A model generated the notes under the pieces. It was not told the origin of the DNA. It saw only the letters and a program-made list of their open reading frames with translations, and did not search any database. A stretch of DNA of 64,000 nucleotides, taken from NCBI RefSeq assembly GCF_021129155.1, contig NZ_JAJOMC010000008.1:52028-116027 (forward strand), given 5' to 3'. Shown piece after piece: positions 34,402 through 42,719 of this stretch (its first letter is position 1; each line of letters begins with the position of its first letter). The translations under genes and the position numbers were made by a program. This stretch comes from Arthrobacter sp. AK04 (GTDB taxonomy: Bacteria > Actinomycetota > Actinomycetes > Actinomycetales > Micrococcaceae).

Positions 34402-34718
34402 TGGCCGCTCCGTTTCCTCCCACCAGCCGGTACGCGGCCATCGAGGTGGCGATGTACGAAGACACCGAGGGACGGCGGTCGCCGTACCTGCGCCGCCGCT
34501 TCATCCCGCAACCCGAGAGCTTCGCGCTGCTCACCGAGCACGAAGTCACCGAGGGCGACCGGCTCGACAACATCACCGCGACTCACCTCGGCGACCCCGA
34601 GCAGTTCTGGCGGATCGCCGACGCGAACCGGGCGATGCGCCCCGACGACCTGATGGAGGTTGGTCGCCGGCTGCGGATTACCCTCCCTGCGGGGATACCG
34701 GGGGTGGCCGATGCTTAA
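34401..34718 (+). CDS. LysM-type eCIS baseplate protein
   Basis: This 105-residue protein has a LysM-like domain in its second half: HEVTEGDRLDNITATHLGD, FWRIADANRAM and a closing GRRLRITLP. Small LysM proteins of the tail-protein-X type clamp the hub to the tube in contractile systems and need not bind peptidoglycan. Its stop-start overlap with the preceding gene (TGATG) and 8-bp overlap with the hub gene show tight coupling. Confidence 0.8.
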   Translation: MAAPFPPTSRYAAIEVAMYEDTEGRRSPYLRRRFIPQPESFALLTEHEVTEGDRLDNITATHLGDPEQFWRIADANRAMRPDDLMEVGRRLRITLPAGIPGVADA

Positions 34719-35838
34719 GGGAGTGAACCTGACGCTGATGGTCGGTCCCGTCGTGGCCGTCCCGGTGCCCCGCGAGGTGCTCGAGGCGCTGACGTCGGTC
34801 GAGGTGACCGCGCAGGACGAGGGCGTGGGCGGCTTCTCGTTGTCGTTCATGATGAGCAATCGGTCGATCCTGCCGACATTGTTCATGCTGGCCGGAGGCA
34901 GCCCGATCCCGATCGTGCGCGTGGTAGTGGTGGCGACCCTTAACGGCACGCCGCACGTGCTGGTTGACGGCGTCGTCACCAAGACCCAGGTCGCGCCCGG
35001 CTCGGACGCGGGTCACTCCACACTGCAGGTCATTGGCGAAGACCTGACCACGGTGATGGACAAAATCGAGCTGACAGGCCTGCCGTACCCCGCCATGCCG
35101 GGGGAGGCGATCGTCGCGGTAATCCTGGCCAAGTACCTCGCCCTGGGCGTCGTGCCTTTGATAGTGCCCAGCATCATGCTCGACGTCCCCCTCCCGACCA
35201 GCCGGATACCGACCCAGAAGGGCACCGACTTGGAGTACCTCCAATGGCTGGCCAGGCGGGTGGGCTATGTCTTCTACCTCGAGCCCGGACCAGAGCCGGG
35301 GATGTCCGTCGCCTACTGGGGCCCCAAGGTCAAGGCCGGCGTCCCGCAGCCGGCGCTGAACGTCGACCTCGACGCGCACACCAACTCCGACGCCATCACG
35401 TTCAGCTTCGACTCGCAGTCCCGGTCGGTCCCCGTCATCTTCATCCAGAACGAGCAGACCAAACTGCCCATCCCGGTCCCCATCCCGGACATCGGCCCGC
35501 TCAATCCGCCTCTCGGCCTGGTCGGTCCACTGCCCACGAAATTCAACGCGTTGCCCGAAACCGCGAAGTACTCGCCCATCCAGGCGGTTCTCGTCGGCCT
35601 CGCGGAGGCGAGCAGGTCGGCCGACTGCGTGACCGGCACCGGAAGCCTCGATGTGCAGCGTTACGGCCACATCCTCAAGGCCCGGTCGCTGGTGGGAGTC
35701 CGCGGGGTCGGCCTGGCCTTCGACGGCCTCTACTACGTCACACAGGTCAAGCACTCGATCAAGCGCGGTGAGTACAAGCAGTCGTTTACCCTGGCCCGCA
35801 ACGGGCTGATCTCGACAGTATCGGAGGTTCCCGCATGA
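34711..35838 (+). CDS. eCIS spike hub protein (gp27/VgrG-N type)
   Basis: This 375-residue protein starts at ATG 34711, inside the end of the LysM gene. Features are ALTSVEVTAQDEGVGGFSLSF near the start, GTDLEYLQWLARRVGYVFYL in the centre (the classic gp27/VgrG hub motif) and DGLYYVTQVKHSIKRGEYKQ with SFTLARNGL at the end. The hub links tube and spike. In Photorhabdus-type systems hub and spike are one VgrG-like gene (Pvc8). Here the spike OB-fold part is the next gene. Confidence 0.85.
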   Translation: MLKGVNLTLMVGPVVAVPVPREVLEALTSVEVTAQDEGVGGFSLSFMMSNRSILPTLFMLAGGSPIPIVRVVVVATLNGTPHVLVDGVVTKTQVAPGSDAGHSTLQVIGEDLTTVMDKIELTGLPYPAMPGEAIVAVILAKYLALGVVPLIVPSIMLDVPLPTSRIPTQKGTDLEYLQWLARRVGYVFYLEPGPEPGMSVAYWGPKVKAGVPQPALNVDLDAHTNSDAITFSFDSQSRSVPVIFIQNEQTKLPIPVPIPDIGPLNPPLGLVGPLPTKFNALPETAKYSPIQAVLVGLAEASRSADCVTGTGSLDVQRYGHILKARSLVGVRGVGLAFDGLYYVTQVKHSIKRGEYKQSFTLARNGLISTVSEVPA

Positions 35839-36347
35839 GTTCGACGAAGTACTACGGCAAGTACCGCGGCACAGTCGTGCAGAACATCGACCCCGAGCAG
35901 CGCGGCCGGATCCAGGCGATCGTGCCCGACGTCTCGAGCCTGGTGCCGTCGACCTGGGCGACCGCGTGCGTCCCCCTTGCGGGCAAGTCAATGGGCACAT
36001 ACGTCGTGCCGCAGATCGGTGCCGGAGTGTGGATCGAGTACGAGCAGGGCGACGCCGACTATCCGATCTGGTCGGGGTGCTTCTGGGGAGTGGCCGCCGA
36101 TGTGCCGCCACTCGGACTCACCGGCAACCCGATCAGCCCGAGCATACTGCTGCAGACGGGGCTCCAGAACATGGTCCTCCTCAGCGACGTCCCCGGTCCC
36201 ACCGGCGGGATCATGCTCAAGAGTTCGACGGGGGCAGTGATCATGGTCAACGACATCGGCATCACGATCAGCAACGGCAAGGGCGCGACCATCGTGATGA
36301 CCGGCCCGACGGTGTCCATCAACAACGGCGCATTGACGGTGGTCTAG
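35835..36347 (+). CDS. eCIS spike protein (gp5/gpV type)
   Basis: This 170-residue protein opens with KYRGTVVQNIDPEQRGRIQA, the OB-fold motif of baseplate assembly protein V and VgrG spikes, then GAGVWIEYEQGDADYPIWSG-like text. A C-terminal beta-helix repeat (GGIMLKSSTGAVIMVNDIG, ISNGKGATIVM) forms the needle. It begins with ATGA overlap and is followed at once by the tip gene. Confidence 0.88.
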   Translation: MSSTKYYGKYRGTVVQNIDPEQRGRIQAIVPDVSSLVPSTWATACVPLAGKSMGTYVVPQIGAGVWIEYEQGDADYPIWSGCFWGVAADVPPLGLTGNPISPSILLQTGLQNMVLLSDVPGPTGGIMLKSSTGAVIMVNDIGITISNGKGATIVMTGPTVSINNGALTVV

Positions 36348-36671
36348 GTGCCGGGCCCACTGCTCCACGTCGGTGCCACGGTGCTGTGCGCCCACGGCGG
36401 TCAGGCGCAGCCGACCGTGCCCAACCCACGCGTGTCCGTGCTGGGCCAGCCCGTGGTCGGCGTCAATAGCCCGTACGTCATTGCCGGGTGCGCCCTGCCA
36501 CCGCCCACTGCCGGCAACGGCCCGTGCATCACCGCGCAGTGGGTCACCTCGGCTACCCGGGTCACGTCGGGTGGCGTGCCGCTCCTGCTGATGGACAGCC
36601 AGGCGATCTGCGCGCCCACGGGGACGCCCCTGACGCCGACAGTGGTGCAGACGAGGGTGAGCGCGCAATGA
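36348..36671 (+). CDS. PAAR-like spike tip protein
   Basis: This 107-residue protein starts at GTG immediately after the spike stop. It begins PGPLLHVGATVLCAHGGQ and contains four Cys/His-rich turns (CAHGG, GCALPP, CITAQW, ICAPTG), consistent with a PAAR-like cone that sharpens the spike and may bind a metal. The position right after the spike gene matches the order of spike and tip genes in other systems. Confidence 0.8.
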   Translation: MPGPLLHVGATVLCAHGGQAQPTVPNPRVSVLGQPVVGVNSPYVIAGCALPPPTAGNGPCITAQWVTSATRVTSGGVPLLLMDSQAICAPTGTPLTPTVVQTRVSAQ

Positions 36672-37066
36672 CCATCAACCCGACCGGCTGGAGCCCGATG
36701 AACATACAAGTGGATTTCCCATGGCACTACGACGAGCACGGCCGCACCGCCCGCACGAACGACAACGAGCACCTGCGGGACATGGTGGAGCAGGTGCTGT
36801 TCACCAGTCCGGGAGAACGTGTCAACCGGCCCGACTTCGGGTCCGGCCTGCTGCAACTGGTGTTCGCCCCCAACAGTCCCGAGCTGGCCACGGCCGTGGA
36901 ATTCAGTGTGCGTGCCTCTTTACAGCGGTGGCTGGGTGACCTGCTGGAGGTGCAGTCCCTGACCGTCGCCAGCGATGACGCGACCCTCCGCGTCGACCTC
37001 GCCTACGTGCTCCGGCGCACAGGTTCGACAATGACGGCGACCTTCACCAGGGAGGTGATGGCATGA
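36668..37066 (+). CDS. eCIS baseplate wedge protein gp25-like
   Basis: The product is 132 residues from ATG 36668 (ATGA overlap). The signature HLRDMVEQVLFTSPGERVNR, then PDFGSGLLQLVFAPN, is characteristic of gp25/GPW lysozyme-like wedge proteins (Pvc9/Afp9), which start sheath assembly on the baseplate. Confidence 0.92.
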   Translation: MTINPTGWSPMNIQVDFPWHYDEHGRTARTNDNEHLRDMVEQVLFTSPGERVNRPDFGSGLLQLVFAPNSPELATAVEFSVRASLQRWLGDLLEVQSLTVASDDATLRVDLAYVLRRTGSTMTATFTREVMA

Positions 37067-39558
37067 CCACAGGCGAGAGTCTCGTCTGCCGACCCGGCGG
37101 GCGCCGGGCGGAGTTGCTCCGGCAGCGGGACGGGAAGGGCGGTCTCAACGGCATCGACTATGCCGAGGTCCTCCCTGGGCCTTCACTGTGCGTGCACTTC
37201 TTCGGCGACGTTCCCCCGGTCCGTGACCCCAAGCACCCCCACGGGCTGACGCCCGACAACTTCGTGGTCCGTGGCGGCCGGCGGATCACCGGCCTGCGTG
37301 TCCTCGGCCTTGAGATCGAGTCCAGCGGCGACCTTGAGCGCGACGACTGCCTGCGGCTGCGACTGGACCGCGACGGCGACTTCTCGACTTACCAAGTCTG
37401 CATCGTCGGCGTCGACGGCTTCGACCCGCGTTACATGTGCGCGGATGTCACGTTCCGACTGGACTGCGCGGCCGACCTCGACTGCGACACCGACGAGGGC
37501 TGCGACGATGACGACGAGGCGGCCGAACCAGAGATCAGCTATCTCGCGAAGGACTACGCGACCTTCCGCCGGCTCATCCTGGACCGCCTTGCCGTAACCA
37601 TGCCGGACTGGCGCGAACGGCACGAGGCCGATGTTGTCATCACGCTGGTCGAGCTGCTGGCCTACGCCGGCGACCACCTGAGCTACTACCAGGACGCGGT
37701 GGGCACCGAGGCCTATCTGCAGACCGCCCGCCGGCGGATCTCCGTACGACGGCACGTGCGCCTAGTCGACTACTTCATGCACGAGGGGCTCAACGCGCGT
37801 GCGTGGGTGAGCGTGTGGACCGACTCCGACACGCCCCCGGTGCCGCGGTCCGAGCTGTCGTTCGTGACAGCCGTCCCCGAGCTGCCGGACAGCCCCGGAA
37901 ACCATCGCCTCTTGCGGTCCGAGGATCTGCGCAAGGCGGCACCCGGGAGCTACTTGGTGTTCGAGCCGGTCGGCGACCCCGACGAAGAGGTGACCTTCCG
38001 GGCGGCGCACAGCGAGCTGCGGTTTTATACCTGGGGTGACGAGGAATGCTGCCTGCCGGCGGGCACCACCTCGGCGACGCTGCTCGACCCGGACCGGGCA
38101 CTGTGCCTTGAGGTCGGCGACGTGCTCTTACTGGAAGAGGTTAAAGGCAACCGCACAGGCAACTCGGCCGACGCCGATCCGGCCCGGCGCCACCCCGTCC
38201 GTCTCACGGCCGTCGCCCAGGAGACCGACGCGCTAATGGGGGTCAACGTTGTCGAGATCGCCTGGAGCCGGGCAGACGCCCTGCCCTTCTCACTCTGTGT
38301 CTCGGTGCGGCTCCCAGCTCCGGACTGCACGCTAATCACGGACGTCTCGGTCGCCCGCGGCAACATCGTACTCGTCGACCACGGCGAGGGCGTGACCGAG
38401 CCGCTCGGCCCCGTGGGCGGCTCGGCAGTCGTCGACGCCTGCGGTTGCGAAGGCGCCGTCCTGGAATCGACGACGGTTCCGATCCGGTTCACACCCGTCC
38501 TAAAGTACGGTCCCCTGACCTTCGCCGATCCCGTGAACCTCAGTGGGTCCGCAACGGCGGTGTCACAGCGCGACCCGCACCAGGGTCTGCCCGCGCTGGC
38601 GCTCAGCACCACCGGCCTATCGTCCCCGTGGACCCCGCGGCCTGACCTCTTGAGTAGCGGCCAGGATGACCAGCACTTCGTGGCGGAGGTCGACGACGAC
38701 GACCGCGCCCATCTCCGATTCGGCGACGGCGAACTCGGCAAACTGCCGCCTGTTGACCAGACGTTCGCCGCGGCATACCGCGTTGGTGGCGGACCGCTGG
38801 GCAACGTCGGACGTGATGCAATCACAACCATGGTGCTGCGCACGCAGACCTGGAGTGGAGTCGACGTGCGGCCCCGTAACCCTCTACCTGCGACAGGCGG
38901 CACGGCGCCAGAGTCGGTGGCCGAGGCGAAGCTGCTGGCGCCCCACGCGTTCCGACAGCGGTTGCGCCGCGCCGTCACGGCCGAGGACTATGCAACCGTC
39001 GCCGGCGGCCTGTCAAGCATCCAGTCTGCCGCCGCCGAGCTGGTGTGGACCGGCAGTTGGTACGAAGCGACCATCGCCGTCGACGAGATCGGCTCTGACG
39101 AAGCCAGGCCAGAATTGCTCCAGGGAGTCGCCGCGAGCCTCTACGACGTACGCCGCCTCGGCCACGACCTAGCAGTGAAGCCGGCACGTTCGGTGCCGGT
39201 CGACCTCCGCGTCGAGGTATGCGTCGACCCTCATCACTCACGTGGCGCGCTCAAGGCTGCCGTCCTCGATGTCTTGGGCAACCAGAAGTTGCCCAACGGG
39301 CGCCTCGGACTGTTCCACCCCGACCGGCTGACATTCGGTACCGGCGTACGCACTTCAGAGATAGTGGCGCTGGTACAGACGATCCCGGGTGTCATCAGCA
39401 TCGAGGTCACCAGGCTCAGGCGGCTGGATCGCCCGGACGCGGGTGAGCTTGCCGCAGGCTTGCTGCCAATCCACCGGCTGGAGATCGCGCGACTTTCGGG
39501 GGACCCCAGCCTGCCCGAGAACGGCCGGCTGGTCGTGGTTATAGGAGGCGGACGATGA
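37063..39558 (+). CDS. eCIS baseplate wedge protein, gp6/J type, first copy
   Basis: This 831-residue protein has an Asp/Cys-rich patch near residue 145 (DCDTDEGCDDDDE). The core motif ELLAYAGDHLSYYQDAVGTE with AYLQTARRRISVRRH follows, and then a baseplate-J core with RFGDGELGKLPP and AYRVGGGPLGNVG. These match the large 'putative baseplate assembly' proteins that act like T4 gp6 (Pvc11). It forms the baseplate ring with gp25. A related second gene follows directly. Confidence 0.85.
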   Translation: MTTGESLVCRPGGRRAELLRQRDGKGGLNGIDYAEVLPGPSLCVHFFGDVPPVRDPKHPHGLTPDNFVVRGGRRITGLRVLGLEIESSGDLERDDCLRLRLDRDGDFSTYQVCIVGVDGFDPRYMCADVTFRLDCAADLDCDTDEGCDDDDEAAEPEISYLAKDYATFRRLILDRLAVTMPDWRERHEADVVITLVELLAYAGDHLSYYQDAVGTEAYLQTARRRISVRRHVRLVDYFMHEGLNARAWVSVWTDSDTPPVPRSELSFVTAVPELPDSPGNHRLLRSEDLRKAAPGSYLVFEPVGDPDEEVTFRAAHSELRFYTWGDEECCLPAGTTSATLLDPDRALCLEVGDVLLLEEVKGNRTGNSADADPARRHPVRLTAVAQETDALMGVNVVEIAWSRADALPFSLCVSVRLPAPDCTLITDVSVARGNIVLVDHGEGVTEPLGPVGGSAVVDACGCEGAVLESTTVPIRFTPVLKYGPLTFADPVNLSGSATAVSQRDPHQGLPALALSTTGLSSPWTPRPDLLSSGQDDQHFVAEVDDDDRAHLRFGDGELGKLPPVDQTFAAAYRVGGGPLGNVGRDAITTMVLRTQTWSGVDVRPRNPLPATGGTAPESVAEAKLLAPHAFRQRLRRAVTAEDYATVAGGLSSIQSAAAELVWTGSWYEATIAVDEIGSDEARPELLQGVAASLYDVRRLGHDLAVKPARSVPVDLRVEVCVDPHHSRGALKAAVLDVLGNQKLPNGRLGLFHPDRLTFGTGVRTSEIVALVQTIPGVISIEVTRLRRLDRPDAGELAAGLLPIHRLEIARLSGDPSLPENGRLVVVIGGGR

Positions 39559-42500
39559 GCATCTATCGTTGCTGCGGGCCAACTATGGCCCCCCTGTCAA
39601 TGGTGCACCGGCCCGGATTGGACGAATTGGCAGTCCGCATCGGTACTCACCGAACGTTCCTGGCGGATATGAAGGCCCGGCTCTCGTCGCAGGACCTGCC
39701 AGCCCTGGCGGCACTGACAACTCATGACACGGCCGACCCCGTGACCGCGCTGTTGGATGCGTGGGCGGCCGTCGGCGATGTGCTGACCTTTTACCAAGAG
39801 CGCATCGCCAATGAGGGCTACCTGCGCACCGCGACCGAACGGCGTTCGCTGGTGGAGCAAGCGGCTCTGGTCGGTTACCACCCGCGTCCCGGCGTCGCGG
39901 CCAGCACCTATCTTTCCTATACTGTCGACGACAACGCCGGACCCGTCGAGATCCCGACCGGAACGCGCGTCACCAGCGTGCCGGGCCCGGGCGAAAAAAT
40001 GCAGACATTCGAAACCTCGGAGCCGCTGGTCGCACGGCACGAGTGGAACCGGCTAGGCGTCCGGACGGCGCAGCCGCAGACCGCGGCTGATGTCGTCGTC
40101 AACGGACTCGTGCTCGCGGGCACCGCAACCGGACTCTCCGTCGGCGACGCGCTGCTCGTCGACCTCGGAATCGGCCTCGAGCTGTCGCCGGCCCGGGTAC
40201 GGGCAGTGGAGCCTCAGCCCGAGGCCGACCGCACCCGGGTCACACTCGAGTCCTGGACGGGGGAAGAGATGGGGATCCAGGTGCTCCTCGCCACCGTGCA
40301 CCGGCTGGCAGACTCCGCCGCCTTCGATATCGATCCGGACGGAGCCACTGCTAAGAAGGTGTTGGCTGCACTGGCGACGGTAGAGAAGCAGGCCCGAGAA
40401 GGCAACCAGTCGTCCGAGAACGCATTGCTCGTCGCGCTCGAAGTGAGCCGTCAGCAACTCGATATAGCCCGGCGCAATAACTGGCCCAAGATCGCCACGT
40501 GGTTAAGGGAGGGAGTTCTCCGGCTCAGGAGCGTGCTGCCGGAGGGCATGGACACTATGACTGCCCGCTTTGGTGAACGGCGGCAGGGCAGACGTCTTGA
40601 CGAACTGCTTGACAACCTGGCGGCGCCGCCGTCGATCCAGCCGCGAGGCTCCCGTCAGCTCACCCGCACGGCCGAAGCAACCCTGACACGGGGAGCAGAC
40701 GCGTACCCTGCTCTGTTGGCGACGTTGAGACCGGAGCTGTCACAGACGCTGTACGGCGCCCTCGCCCGGCTGGACGCTGCTCCCGTTTCACCACTGAGGG
40801 TCTGGGCGATGCGGCTCGCGGCGCCGTTGTTCGGGCACAATGCGCCCCTCGAGGCGAAGTTCTCATCTAAGGGTGTGTTCACCGGTTTCAAGGAGTGGGA
40901 CCTTACCGGCGAAAAGCCAGCCATCGCATTCCTGGACCGCGAGCACCCGGGCGTGCTGACTGACACGCCGGTCCTGATCACCCGGCCCATGAGTAACGGC
41001 TTCGGGCCGACGGTAGTCACCGAGGTGGACAAGGTCGAGCCTCTTTCGCGTAACGTCTATGGGTTGGCAGGGAAGTCCACGAAGCTCACATTCAAGAAAA
41101 CCTGGTGGCTCCCGGACCCGGATGACGTGAACGACGCCGACCGTGACGAGTTCAACGTACTCCGGGCAGCCCTTGTGCACTGTGGTGCCGAGGAGCTGGA
41201 GCTGGCGGACGCCCCGATCGAGGCCCCGTTATGCGGCGGAGAGCTTGAGCTCGACGGCCTCTACGACGGCCTGCGTTCCGGACGATGGATGATCGTCGCT
41301 GGCGAACGCGCGGATCTCCCCGGCACGTCCGGGGTGCAAGCCGCCGAGGTGGTAATGCTCGACGGCGTGAGCCAACGGGTCAAGACTGTGCCCTCAACGG
41401 GCTACCTGACGAATGCGACACCCGCCTCGGGAGGGAATGACCCGGACAGTAGCGAAGAGGAGGTGCCACTGCCCGGCGATGCACTGCACACATTCGTGTC
41501 ACTCGCCGCGCCACTTGCCTACTGCTACCGCCTCGACACGGTCGTGCTTTACGGCAACGTCGTGCACGCAACGCACGGGGAGACCCACCAGGAAGTGCTG
41601 GGCGGCGGCGATCCGACAAAGCGCCGACAGGAATTCCATCTGCGCCAACCACCCCTGACCTGGACGTCCGCCCCAACCAACTCGGGCGTGGCCAGCACCT
41701 TGGAGGTCCGGGTCGACGACGTCAGCTGGCGCGAATCGCCCAGTGTGGTCGGTCTGGGGCCGACCACACGCGCCTTCCTCACCCGGCAGGACGAATCGGG
41801 GGCCACCACGGTAGTGTTCGGCGACGGCGTGCATGGTGCGCGACCTCACACCGGCACCGACAACATCCGGGCGACGTACCGCAACGGCCTCGGAAGGGCT
41901 GGCAACCTCGCAGCCGGTCAACTCAGCCAATTGGGCTCCCGGCCGTTGGGTGTCAAGGAAGTCGTCAACCTAGTCAGCGCCACCGGCGGAACCGACGCCG
42001 AAAGCCGCGACCAGATCCGGCACAATGCACCTTTGGCTGTGCTGGCCTTGGACCGCCTCGTTGGGACCCAGGATTACGCTGACTTTGCACGTACCTTCGC
42101 CGGTATTGGCAAGGCGGCGTCCGTCCGGATCACAGACGGACGTCGTCAATTGGTGCACGTGACGATCGCCGGGGTCGAGGATATCCCGGTGGACGAGTCA
42201 TCTGACCTCTTCCGCAACCTAACGGAGGCACTGCACCGCTTCGGCGACCGTGCCCTGCCGCTGCGTGTTCAGATCAGGCGACTGTTGGCGCTTGTCGTCA
42301 GCGCCCGGGTGAAAGTGCTGCCTGACTATCATTGGGACAGCGTTGAACCGATGGTGCGGTCGGCCGTGCTGGAGGCGTTAGGGTTTGACCGGCGCGGACT
42401 CGGCCAAAACGTCCTGCCCAGCGAGGTGGTTGCATGCATCCAGGCCGTGCGCGGCGTCGACTACGTCGACCTCGACGTGCTCACCGCGCTTAACGCCGAA

Positions 42501-42719
42501 GACGTCGTACGCCGGCTCTCGGCGAGTGTGGACCGGACAGCGGTCCTACCTGGCAGCCCTGGAGCCCAGCCACCCTGGCCGCCGCGGCCGGGCCCCGTGC
42601 TCGTGCAACCGGCCCGACTGGTCGACGACGTAGTGCAGGCGGCTGAGTTGGCCTACCTGCAGCCGGGTGTCCCCGATTCCCTGATCCTGAACCAAATCCC
42701 CGACGAGGTGACGCGATGA
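39555..42719 (+). CDS. eCIS baseplate wedge protein, gp6/J type, second copy
   Basis: This 1054-residue protein is a paralogue of the previous one by motif order: LLDAWAAVGDVLTFYQERIA with EGYLRTATERRSLVEQAALV, and later VFGDGVHGARPHTGTDNIRA with YRNGLGRAGNLAAGQ. It is about 220 residues longer through an inserted helical and beta segment in its first half. Two gp6-like proteins in tandem are common in actinobacterial eCIS and probably form a heterodimeric wedge, as gp6/gp7 do. Confidence 0.83.
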   Translation: MSIYRCCGPTMAPLSMVHRPGLDELAVRIGTHRTFLADMKARLSSQDLPALAALTTHDTADPVTALLDAWAAVGDVLTFYQERIANEGYLRTATERRSLVEQAALVGYHPRPGVAASTYLSYTVDDNAGPVEIPTGTRVTSVPGPGEKMQTFETSEPLVARHEWNRLGVRTAQPQTAADVVVNGLVLAGTATGLSVGDALLVDLGIGLELSPARVRAVEPQPEADRTRVTLESWTGEEMGIQVLLATVHRLADSAAFDIDPDGATAKKVLAALATVEKQAREGNQSSENALLVALEVSRQQLDIARRNNWPKIATWLREGVLRLRSVLPEGMDTMTARFGERRQGRRLDELLDNLAAPPSIQPRGSRQLTRTAEATLTRGADAYPALLATLRPELSQTLYGALARLDAAPVSPLRVWAMRLAAPLFGHNAPLEAKFSSKGVFTGFKEWDLTGEKPAIAFLDREHPGVLTDTPVLITRPMSNGFGPTVVTEVDKVEPLSRNVYGLAGKSTKLTFKKTWWLPDPDDVNDADRDEFNVLRAALVHCGAEELELADAPIEAPLCGGELELDGLYDGLRSGRWMIVAGERADLPGTSGVQAAEVVMLDGVSQRVKTVPSTGYLTNATPASGGNDPDSSEEEVPLPGDALHTFVSLAAPLAYCYRLDTVVLYGNVVHATHGETHQEVLGGGDPTKRRQEFHLRQPPLTWTSAPTNSGVASTLEVRVDDVSWRESPSVVGLGPTTRAFLTRQDESGATTVVFGDGVHGARPHTGTDNIRATYRNGLGRAGNLAAGQLSQLGSRPLGVKEVVNLVSATGGTDAESRDQIRHNAPLAVLALDRLVGTQDYADFARTFAGIGKAASVRITDGRRQLVHVTIAGVEDIPVDESSDLFRNLTEALHRFGDRALPLRVQIRRLLALVVSARVKVLPDYHWDSVEPMVRSAVLEALGFDRRGLGQNVLPSEVVACIQAVRGVDYVDLDVLTALNAEDVVRRLSASVDRTAVLPGSPGAQPPWPPRPGPVLVQPARLVDDVVQAAELAYLQPGVPDSLILNQIPDEVTR

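Noticed and set aside
34678..36111. 477-codon open frame on the - strand across the hub and spike genes
   Set aside because: Highly charged Arg/His/Asp composition typical of an antisense shadow. The + strand genes carry clear gp27 and gp5 motifs.
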